Assembly: GCA_021850505.1 (NCBI GenBank)
Contig: JAJZLW010000099.1
Location: 1 to 5,977 of the forward strand
Origin: Thermoplasmata archaeon
GTDB lineage: Archaea; Thermoplasmatota; Thermoplasmata; Thermoplasmatales; Thermoplasmataceae
Length of the DNA: 5,977 nt
Direction: 5' to 3'
Shown: positions 1 through 5,130 of the stretch, one piece after another
Position numbering within the stretch: the first letter of the stretch is position 1
How the letters are laid out: each line of letters opens with the position of its first letter
Position numbers and translations under genes: made by a program
Notes under the pieces: model-generated
The model's input: the letters and a program-made list of their open reading frames with translations, nothing else
Told to the model about the DNA's origin: nothing
Database searches by the model: none

Positions 1-264
1 TTAGGCTTTACAGGAAAGCATAGGTTTGCCTGCCTTGGTTCTATCACCACATCAAGATTCGGGATAAAAAAACCCGAAAGGGCACGAGATGGTATCAACG
101 CTGACGTCGTTTTGCCGTATGAGAATTTCATATATGATTCGAAGGTCAGGATCAAGGAGATGGCGGATATCAGCTTCTGGCTTGCCAGGCGAATGAAGAT
201 GTCCGGGTTTGAAACAGCCATGATGTATGAAAAGGATTCACATATTGCGCATAATAACGATTGA
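1..264 (+). CDS. C-terminal part of an unrecognised protein (5' end outside window)
   Basis: Frame 1 is open from the first base to a TGA at 262-264 and gives 87 residues, beginning LGFTGKHRFACLG and ending in a polar tail (KDSHIAHNND). The middle has a stretch of the form NADVVLPYENFIYDSKV, followed by a probable amphipathic helix (RIKEMADISFWLARRMKM). The composition is ordinary for a soluble protein: mixed charged and hydrophobic residues, with no membrane segment. I do not recognise the family. A distant likeness to the C-terminal end of ParA/MinD-type P-loop proteins crossed my mind, but no diagnostic motif lies in this fragment. The gene converges on the DUF92 gene, with 17 nt between the two stop codons. 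Coding status rests on the open frame, sensible protein composition and abrupt end at the convergent junction. Confidence 0.72.
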   Translation, partial: LGFTGKHRFACLGSITTSRFGIKKPERARDGINADVVLPYENFIYDSKVRIKEMADISFWLARRMKMSGFETAMMYEKDSHIAHNND

Positions 265-281
265 TCTTTATCACGCAATAA

Positions 282-968
282 TCAAGCCAGCACAATAATC
301 ACTGAAAGTATAACTGAGATAGCAGCAGAGCTCATATTGACGCTCCCCTTCGACATGTATCCCCTGTTCTCAAGTGTTGCACCCAGTATGCTGTCAACTA
401 TGTTTCCAAAAAAGGCCATAACACTCACAAATAATACCTTATATATGACAATTGAGTCATAAGCAAGAAGTGAAAAGGATAAACCGATGATCACCGCACC
501 GACAATGGATGCGGATGTTCCGATGATTGAAATGCCACCATTTGTCCCGGGCTTGACCAGGTGGAAATTGGTGATCATCCTGACCCTTCCGTCCTTAATC
601 CCAATTTCTGAGGCAAATGTATCAGAATTAATGACGCCGATAGAAATGGCAAATATCTCAAAGAACGGAAATTTTGCAAGATGGAAAATGGTTGCAAGAA
701 GGCTGGCAACTGCTATAACACATCCCAGTATCCCTCCATATACGACATTTGAATATCCCCTTTCTCCAGTTTTCCCCTCCTGGACCTCCTTTTCTTTTTT
801 TTCAGCAAACCAGGCCTTTGTGGCAATAAAAGAGCCGAATGCAAATATCAGGAGAAGTGCCAGCCATTCAATATCCGTAGAGAAGACTATAATTCCGCCA
901 ATTACTGTTGCAGCTATTCCACCTTTAAGATCAAATATTCTAAGCAGCTGCGAAAGTACCAATAACAA
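282..968 (-). CDS. DUF92 family integral membrane protein (TIGR00297-like; VTE6 relative)
   Basis: A polytopic membrane protein of 228 residues from the TTG at 968. Family signatures are clear: GVINSDTFASEIG at 111-123, KPGTNGGIS at 139-147, DSILGATLENRG at 192-203 and the final VN at 210-211. A charged loop at 52-72 (WFAEKKEKEVQEGKTGERG) precedes the conserved VVYGG segment. About six hydrophobic helices are visible. Plant VTE6, a phytyl-phosphate kinase, belongs to this family; the archaeal role is not established, and a prenyl-phosphate kinase in lipid or isoprenoid salvage is only an inference. The gene follows pdxS with a 46-nt gap and probably shares its transcript. The start is doubtful: TTG leaves a truncated first helix, while upstream codons in the same frame encode more hydrophobic residues (ISLLYFFGILVILG) with no ATG, GTG or TTG before a stop at 1038-1040. 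Family assignment is firm; the start is not. Confidence 0.88.
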   Translation of the reverse strand: MLLVLSQLLRIFDLKGGIAATVIGGIIVFSTDIEWLALLLIFAFGSFIATKAWFAEKKEKEVQEGKTGERGYSNVVYGGILGCVIAVASLLATIFHLAKFPFFEIFAISIGVINSDTFASEIGIKDGRVRMITNFHLVKPGTNGGISIIGTSASIVGAVIIGLSFSLLAYDSIVIYKVLFVSVMAFFGNIVDSILGATLENRGYMSKGSVNMSSAAISVILSVIIVLA

Positions 969-1014
969 ACCAAGGATGACTAATATCCCAAAAAAGTAGA
1001 GGAGTGATATATTA

Positions 1015-2025
1015 TTACCATCCTCTTTCCTGAAGTTTCATGTCTTTAGGTATACCCTCGATGTCAAGTCCAGGCATGCCAGTAAGACCTTCAGAAACAG
1101 TGCTGATTATCTGGTAATCTTCAAAGTTCTCAACTGCCTCGACTACAGCCCTCGCCATTTCAGGCGGATCCGGAGACTTGAAAATTCCGCTTCCCACGAA
1201 AACGCCATCGGCACCGAGTTTCATCATCAGTGCACCATCCGCTGGGGTTGCAACACCCCCTGCTGCAAAATTAACAACAGGAAGTCGACCCATCTTTTTA
1301 ATCTGATCAAGTACCTGCAAAAGTTCACCTTCGATCTGCTTGCCGTTCTTGCCATAAAAAAGATCCTCCTCGTTTAGTTTTGATTCGTCTCCAAAGAAGC
1401 TTCCAGAGATCTGCCTGCGGACTACCCGGTAACTATCTGCCATGCGGGAGGCAACTTTTTTTAAATCCTCCGTGGAAAGATTCTGCACGACCTTAACTCC
1501 CTCGTTAACTACACGCATGTGCCTGACCGCTTCTATTATGTTGCCGGTTCCAGCCTCCCCCTTAGTCCTGATCATAGCAGCCCCCTCGAATATTCTTCTC
1601 ACAGCTTCCCCCAAATCCCTGGCTCCGCAAACTACTGGGATCTTCAGATCCTTCTTATTGAGATGAAAGAAAGGATCAGCCGGTGTAAGAACTTCACTTT
1701 CATCAAGCATATCCACTCCGAGTGTTGCAAGTGTATAAGCTTCGGATATATGGCCGATTCTGACCTTAGCCATGACCGGGATGCTTACAGCTTCCATAAT
1801 TTCCTTCACTCGATTGGGATCTGCCATCCTTGCAACTCCTCCAGCTGCTCTTATGTCCGCCGGAACCCTTTCCAGTGCCATTACAGCCACAGCGCCAGCG
1901 GATTCGGCAACCCTCGCCTGTTCAACCGTGGTGACGTCCATAACAACGCCACCCTTCGTCATCTTTGCAAATCCCCTCTTAAGAAGGTCTTCTCCCATCC
2001 TGAGATCGGTAATATTTGGAGTCAT
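1015..2025 (-). CDS. pdxS: Pyridoxal 5'-phosphate synthase, synthase subunit PdxS (Pdx1/SNZ)
   Basis: Builds pyridoxal 5'-phosphate from ribose 5-phosphate, glyceraldehyde 3-phosphate and ammonia, as the (beta/alpha)8 synthase subunit of the DXP-independent pathway; family members form dodecamers and receive ammonia from the glutaminase PdxT. The 336 residues match the family end to end. The catalytic Asp is D30 (GGVVMDVTT), the two Schiff-base lysines are K87 ([10 protein letters not shown]) and K155 ([12 protein letters not shown]), and the phosphate loops are GEAGTGNI (156-163), GGVATPAD (256-263) and [12 protein letters not shown] (271-282). The C-terminus is the usual QERGW. Compared with bacterial enzymes of about 294 residues, an extra stretch of about 38 residues lies around 195-235, as in other archaeal PdxS. 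The ATG at 2025 gives the standard N-terminus and has a TATA box about 27 nt upstream but no Shine-Dalgarno. It is the first gene of a - strand operon with DUF92. No pdxT is in the window. Confidence 0.98.
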   Translation of the reverse strand: MTPNITDLRMGEDLLKRGFAKMTKGGVVMDVTTVEQARVAESAGAVAVMALERVPADIRAAGGVARMADPNRVKEIMEAVSIPVMAKVRIGHISEAYTLATLGVDMLDESEVLTPADPFFHLNKKDLKIPVVCGARDLGEAVRRIFEGAAMIRTKGEAGTGNIIEAVRHMRVVNEGVKVVQNLSTEDLKKVASRMADSYRVVRRQISGSFFGDESKLNEEDLFYGKNGKQIEGELLQVLDQIKKMGRLPVVNFAAGGVATPADGALMMKLGADGVFVGSGIFKSPDPPEMARAVVEAVENFEDYQIISTVSEGLTGMPGLDIEGIPKDMKLQERGW

Positions 2026-2042
2026 AACAATTCAAGTATACT

Positions 2043-2057
2043 TAAAAAATATAAATA
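2043..2057 (-). promoter_or_regulatory. pdxS promoter (TATA box, leaderless start)
   Basis: On the - strand the sequence reads TATTTATATTTTTTA, with TTTATA at 2055-2050. Its centre is about 27 nt upstream of the pdxS ATG (2025). Archaeal TATA boxes usually sit about 25 nt before the transcription start, so transcription should begin at or next to the ATG and give a leaderless mRNA, consistent with the lack of any Shine-Dalgarno. Placement is by reading, not mapping. Confidence 0.6.
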
Positions 2058-2082
2058 GATATACGAAAAAGAAGGAATCCGT

Positions 2083-2100
2083 GTTCAAGAAATCTTGAAC
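2083..2100. promoter_or_regulatory. Inverted repeat, candidate operator or hairpin
   Basis: GTTCAAGA-AA-TCTTGAAC is a perfect 8-bp dyad around a 2-bp centre. It lies in the divergent spacer, about 28 bp upstream of the pdxS TATA box and about 135 bp upstream of the permease TATA box. A compact 18-bp dyad of this shape suits a dimeric helix-turn-helix regulator, and its position suggests action on pdxS, or on both divergent units. A further GTTCAA half-site occurs at 2163-2168. No U-rich tract follows on either strand, so an intrinsic terminator is less likely. The regulator is unknown. Confidence 0.5.
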
Positions 2101-2232
2101 TAGAAATTGAGAACTGGAAGATTACATTTTAGCATTAAATGATTCTATTAATATGCCTGGTGGTTCAAACGTCCTATCATTCATCAGGTGTACGTGTTAG
2201 ATTCGAAATCATCGTCAATTTGCTGGGCAATA
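2101..2232. other. Divergent intergenic spacer with no recognised gene
   Basis: This is the rest of the spacer between pdxS and the permease, outside the dyad and the two TATA boxes. It contains no credible coding frame; the longest ATG-started frame is 15 codons at 2153-2200. There are no tRNA-like cloverleaf partners and no tandem repeats. The only structure seen is a loose GTTCAA half-site (2163-2168) resembling the arms of the dyad upstream, and a short ATTCGAAAT motif near 2201-2209. At about 130 bp it is long for this compact stretch, so a regulatory role or a small RNA cannot be ruled out. Confidence 0.4.
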
Positions 2233-2244
2233 TTATTATAAAAT
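2233..2244 (+). promoter_or_regulatory. Promoter of the TSUP permease operon (TATA box)
   Basis: TTATAAAAT at 2236-2244 lies about 23 nt before the permease ATG at 2262. No purine-rich Shine-Dalgarno stands between box and start (GCAATCAAGAATAA), so a leaderless or nearly leaderless transcript is expected. Together with the - strand TATA box at 2050-2055 it defines a divergent promoter pair. Confidence 0.6.
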
Positions 2245-2261
2245 ACTGCAATCAAGAATAA

Positions 2262-3269
2262 ATGGATCCGTTCAGCATATTGATAACTTTTCTTTCTGTT
2301 GTTGTGGCCGGATTCTTTGCTGGACTGCTTGGATCGCTAACTGGCCTCGGCGGGGGAACTGTGCTCGTTCCTGTTCTCACACTTTTCCTGGGGATACCGA
2401 TCATTTTTGCAACGGGGGCTTCACTTATTTCAACAATCGCTACCTCTGCAGGTTCCGCTTCTGGCTACACAAAAAGCAAGATAGCAAATATCAGGGTTGC
2501 AATTGGGCTTGAGGTTGCAACAACAACGGGAGCAATAGTCGGTAGCCTGACATTAATTTCTGTAAACAAATTGGGTTATATATGGATTATTTATGTGATA
2601 TTTGGAGTTGTATTGCTGGTATCGCTTTTACCGACAATCAACAGGGCTTCCAGTGAATTGCCAAAGAATAAAAAACCGGACTGGACAACAAGATTTTTCA
2701 ATCTTTATGGGACATATTATGATCAGAGGTTGAAAAAGCAGGTTGATTATCATGGCATAAGATGGTGGTTTGGCGAGATTGTAATGTTTTTTGCAGGCTT
2801 TATATCAGGCCTTTTAGGTATAGGGAGCGGCGCTCTAAAGGTACTTGGCATGGACTGGGCAATGAACCTGCCCATGAAGGTTACCACAACTAGCAGCAAC
2901 TTTATGATCGGTATAACTGCTGCAACTGGGAGCTCGATATACTGGTTCGCAGGCTACATCCAGCCGTTTCTCGCTGCAGCAACTGCCGTAGGAGTCCTGG
3001 TTGGCGCTTTCCTCGGTTCTAAACTGCTCATAAAAATTACAAATGTAAATATCAGGTGGATATTCTTCTGGGTGCTCGCATTCTTGGGGGTTGATATGAT
3101 ATTCAGTGGCTTTTTACGGAGAGGCCTGGCCCCTGGACAGGCGGTTAATTCTTACCTGAATCTGATAGGATTTATCGTATCAATTGTTGTTTCGATAATA
3201 CTTCTTGGTCTTCTATATTACAAAATTAAGAGGGAGAGGAGGTCTAATGCCAAAACTAGAGCAGAGTGA
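2262..3269 (+). CDS. TauE/SafE family (TSUP) membrane permease
   Basis: A 335-residue membrane transporter with the two internally homologous halves typical of the family. The first half opens with GLLGSLTGLGGGTVLVPVL (21-39) and the second with GFISGLLGIGSGALKVLGM (179-197), each a glycine-rich motif followed by further helices. About eight to nine helices are visible, separated by a polar central loop (about 128-168) rich in Lys, Arg and Tyr. The C-terminus is a positively charged tail (KIKRERRSNAKTRAE). Characterised members move small anions such as sulfite, sulfoacetate or other organosulfonates; the substrate here cannot be read from sequence, so no gene symbol is given. The ATG at 2262 follows a TATA box closely. 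The end of the gene overlaps the DUF1634 gene by 23 nt, so the two are co-transcribed and probably form one transport system. Confidence 0.93.
   Translation: MDPFSILITFLSVVVAGFFAGLLGSLTGLGGGTVLVPVLTLFLGIPIIFATGASLISTIATSAGSASGYTKSKIANIRVAIGLEVATTTGAIVGSLTLISVNKLGYIWIIYVIFGVVLLVSLLPTINRASSELPKNKKPDWTTRFFNLYGTYYDQRLKKQVDYHGIRWWFGEIVMFFAGFISGLLGIGSGALKVLGMDWAMNLPMKVTTTSSNFMIGITAATGSSIYWFAGYIQPFLAAATAVGVLVGAFLGSKLLIKITNVNIRWIFFWVLAFLGVDMIFSGFLRRGLAPGQAVNSYLNLIGFIVSIVVSIILLGLLYYKIKRERRSNAKTRAE
3237..3243 (+). promoter_or_regulatory. Shine-Dalgarno deciding the DUF1634 start
   Basis: AGGAGGT inside the 3' end of the permease gene ends 3 nt before the ATG at 3247, within a longer purine run that starts at 3231. 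It selects this ATG over the upstream GTG/TTG-type codons in the same frame. It also contrasts with the leaderless first genes nearby: here an internal cistron uses Shine-Dalgarno initiation. Confidence 0.75.
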
Positions 3270-3645
3270 CATAACTAGCCTGATTCTCAAGGCAGGCGTA
3301 TTAGTAAGCGTTTCGCTAACCATAACCGGCGTGATTCTTCTTTTTATAAAGGGTGGTGGAGATGGGTATTCACTGAGTTATGTTGCCAACTATCATAACC
3401 CATCTGCTACAGTGAATTCAAAGATCCTTTTCCCGGGTGATTTTCTGAAAGGCCTGATTGGTCTTGATGGATTATTCTTCATATCTGTCGGGTTGTGGGT
3501 GCTGATTTTCACCCCTGTGACCGTGCTTATAGATGCTCTTATTACTTTTGCGCACGAGAGGAACAAGCTTTACACTCTTCTGGATGCAATCGTATTATTC
3601 AATCTGCTTCTGGCAATTTTTGTAATTCCAAGATTCGTGTCCTGA
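3247..3645 (+). CDS. DUF1634 family small membrane protein
   Basis: A 132-residue protein from the ATG at 3247, chosen for the strong Shine-Dalgarno just upstream. Three hydrophobic helices are visible: about 11-34 (ITSLILKAG to LLFIK), about 67-95 (LKGLIGLDGLFFISVGLWVLIFTPVTVLIDA) and about 110-130 (LLDAIVLFNLLLAIFVIP). A polar loop of about 30 residues follows helix 1 (GGGDGYSLSYVANYHNPSATVNSK). The pattern GLDGLFFISVGLWVLIFTPV is typical of DUF1634, a family of unknown function often found beside TauE/SafE permeases. The 23-nt overlap with the permease gene suggests translational coupling. An accessory or stabilising subunit of the permease is the simplest inference, but no biochemical role can be read here. 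Confidence 0.85.
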   Translation: MPKLEQSDITSLILKAGVLVSVSLTITGVILLFIKGGGDGYSLSYVANYHNPSATVNSKILFPGDFLKGLIGLDGLFFISVGLWVLIFTPVTVLIDALITFAHERNKLYTLLDAIVLFNLLLAIFVIPRFVS

Positions 3646-3672
3646 TACAGGAACGGGTGCAAATTCCTAACT

Positions 3673-3684
3673 AAAATATTTTAT
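3673..3684 (+). promoter_or_regulatory. Promoter of the cyclophilin gene (TATA box)
   Basis: AAAATATTTTAT lies in the 61-bp gap after the DUF1634 gene, with its centre about 27 nt upstream of the ATG at 3707. The spacing favours leaderless initiation at that ATG and argues against the in-frame TTG at 3692, which would sit only about 13 nt from the box, upstream of the expected transcription start. Confidence 0.6.
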
Positions 3685-3706
3685 CCGGATTTTGGCTACT
3701 GGTAAT

Positions 3707-4168
3707 ATGACAAAAGCTCGTTTTCAGACAAACCAGGGTGAATTCGTTGTAGATCTTTTCGACAAGGAGATGCCGGTGACTGCAGGAAATTTTATGAAGC
3801 TTGCCGAGAAGGGTTTCTATAACGGCGTGATCTTTCACCGTGTGATCAAGGATTTCATGATTCAGGGTGGCGATCCAACTGGGACTGGAACTGGTGGTCC
3901 CGGGTATGTTATAAAGGATGAATTTACAAAGAATAACAGGAATGACAGGGGAACAATCTCCATGGCAAATGCCGGTCCTAATACAGGCGGTAGCCAGTTT
4001 TTCATAAACGTTGTGAACAATAATTACCTGGATAAGAAGCATCCTGTATTCGGAAAGGTAAGCAGCGGAATGGAAATTGTTGATAAGATAAGCAAAATCA
4101 AGACAGACTCCCAGGACAGGCCATTAAGCAAGGTTGTAATCAATAAAATTTTAATTGAAAAACCATAA
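3707..4168 (+). CDS. Cyclophilin-type peptidyl-prolyl cis-trans isomerase
   Basis: A single-domain cytoplasmic cyclophilin of 153 residues that catalyses cis-trans isomerisation of X-Pro bonds during folding. The core motifs are present: [19 protein letters not shown] (43-61), with catalytic Arg R45, F50, M51 and Q53; [19 protein letters not shown] (82-100), with M87 and Q97-F98; and [12 protein letters not shown] (107-118), with H112. The position of human CypA Trp121, important for cyclosporin binding, is Tyr107, as in many prokaryotic cyclophilins. There is no signal peptide or membrane segment. The ATG at 3707 is preferred over the in-frame TTG at 3692 because of TATA spacing and the normal N-terminus ([13 protein letters not shown]). 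It has its own promoter and looks monocistronic, with the next gene also having a TATA box. Cyclophilins are patchy among archaea, so ancient transfer is possible, although base use does not stand out. Confidence 0.96.
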   Translation: MTKARFQTNQGEFVVDLFDKEMPVTAGNFMKLAEKGFYNGVIFHRVIKDFMIQGGDPTGTGTGGPGYVIKDEFTKNNRNDRGTISMANAGPNTGGSQFFINVVNNNYLDKKHPVFGKVSSGMEIVDKISKIKTDSQDRPLSKVVINKILIEKP

Positions 4169-4183
4169 TTGATGAACTGAGGA

Positions 4184-4192
4184 AATTTATAT
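4184..4192 (+). promoter_or_regulatory. Promoter of the epimerase-kinase operon (TATA box)
   Basis: AAATTTATAT in the 47-bp gap after the cyclophilin stop has its centre about 27 nt before the epimerase ATG at 4216. A purine stretch just before it (TGAGGAAA) could serve as the TFB-recognition element. No Shine-Dalgarno precedes the ATG, so a leaderless mRNA is expected. Confidence 0.6.
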
Positions 4193-4215
4193 CCAATTTA
4201 CTATTCCCTGACGCA

Positions 4216-5130
4216 ATGAAAGGTAAAAATATTGTAGTAACTGGTGGGGCCGGATTCATTGGAAGTAATCTTGTAGAGTTCCTTTCCAAAGATAATAAAG
4301 TAACAGTCCTGGATAACCTTCACACGGGTTCAAGGAAAAACCTCGATAATGCAGGCAAAGGGGTTAATTTTATAAACGGCGATGCCAGAGACATTGTAAA
4401 AATAAATGAGAAGGCAGATTTTGTTTTCCACCTGGGTTTCTATTCGGCCTCCCCAATGTACAGGGAAAACCCCCACAGAGTTGCTGATGTAATAGATGGA
4501 ATGATCTCTGTTCTCGAATACGCCAGAAAGAATGACAGCGGCGTTGTCTTCTCGTCGACGTCTTCAATATATAATGGTGTAAAGCCACCCCACAGGGAAA
4601 ATATAATCCCTAATGTAACTGATTTCTACACTGAGGGGAGGATAGGAGCAGAAAGGGTATCACAGTTATATAATAATCTCTATGGAATGAATATTTCAGC
4701 CATGAGGTTTTTTTCCGTTTACGGTTATCACGAGGATGCGAAGGGCGGTTATGCAAACCTCGCAACGCAATTCTTGAAAGATATAATAGCAGAAAGGCAG
4801 CCTGTTATATATGGGAACGGGGAGCAGAGACGAGATTTTGTCTTTGTTACTGATGTGGCTGATGCACTCATAAGAGCGACCAGTTCAAAAGGCTACGAAG
4901 TTTACAATGTTGGATCAGGGATTAATTATTCATTGAACGAACTGGTTGATAAAATAAATAGGATGCTGGGAAAATCAATAAAACCCAGCTATATCAAGAT
5001 GCCAGTAAAGAACTATGTGATGGAGACCCTGGCAGACACAGAGAAGGCTCAGAAGAAACTTGGTTTCAAGGCAACCGTCACACTGGACGAGGGCCTGGAA
5101 AAATTAAAGAGATATTATGGTGTGAAATGA
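4216..5130 (+). CDS. NAD-dependent NDP-sugar epimerase/dehydratase (extended SDR, GalE-like) with YxxxR
   Basis: A 304-residue extended short-chain dehydrogenase acting on a nucleotide-activated sugar. The Rossmann motif TGGAGFIG is at 9-16, the ribose-binding acid D33 (VTVLDNLHTGS) predicts NAD(H), and GDARD (55-59) contacts adenine. FSSTSSIYN (112-120) places T115 at the catalytic Ser/Thr position of GalE. The active-site tyrosine is Y138, but the usual YxxxK reads Y138-T-E-G-R142, so the catalytic lysine is replaced by arginine. Substrate-domain motifs follow: RFFSVYG (164-170), GNGEQRRDFVFVTDVADA (200-217) and NVGSG (231-235). The exact reaction (4-epimerase, 4,6-dehydratase or other) cannot be told, so no symbol is given. 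It is first in an operon with a GHMP sugar kinase whose start codon overlaps its stop (ATGA), pointing to a pathway for a surface or N-glycan sugar. Length is normal for a compact archaeal member. Confidence 0.92.
   Translation: MKGKNIVVTGGAGFIGSNLVEFLSKDNKVTVLDNLHTGSRKNLDNAGKGVNFINGDARDIVKINEKADFVFHLGFYSASPMYRENPHRVADVIDGMISVLEYARKNDSGVVFSSTSSIYNGVKPPHRENIIPNVTDFYTEGRIGAERVSQLYNNLYGMNISAMRFFSVYGYHEDAKGGYANLATQFLKDIIAERQPVIYGNGEQRRDFVFVTDVADALIRATSSKGYEVYNVGSGINYSLNELVDKINRMLGKSIKPSYIKMPVKNYVMETLADTEKAQKKLGFKATVTLDEGLEKLKRYYGVK

Noticed and set aside
259..286. Possible bidirectional terminator between the convergent genes (TTGAT ... ATCAA)
   Set aside because: The 5-bp arms are separated by about 14 nt and no T-run is present on either strand; likely chance.
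2153..2200. 15-residue ATG frame (MPGGSNVLSFIRCTC) in the divergent spacer
   Set aside because: Too short, with no ribosome binding site or convincing TATA box at the right distance and no recognisable motif; chance frame.
2160..2212. T-loop-like strings GGTTCAAAC and GATTCGAAATC suggesting a tRNA
   Set aside because: No acceptor, D-arm or anticodon stem can be paired around either string, and no CCA-adjacent acceptor match exists.
3205..3246. Longer DUF1634 frame with 14 extra N-terminal residues
   Set aside because: The extra codons lie inside the permease coding end; the AGGAGGT just before ATG 3247 fixes the start.
3640..3652. Short inverted repeat TCCTG-ATA-CAGGA over the DUF1634 stop codon
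   Set aside because: Only 5 bp of stem and no T-rich tract after it; too weak to call a terminator.
3692..3706. Upstream TTG start adding five residues (MATGN) to the cyclophilin
   Set aside because: It would lie upstream of the transcription start expected from the TATA box at 3673-3684; the ATG at 3707 gives the normal family N-terminus.
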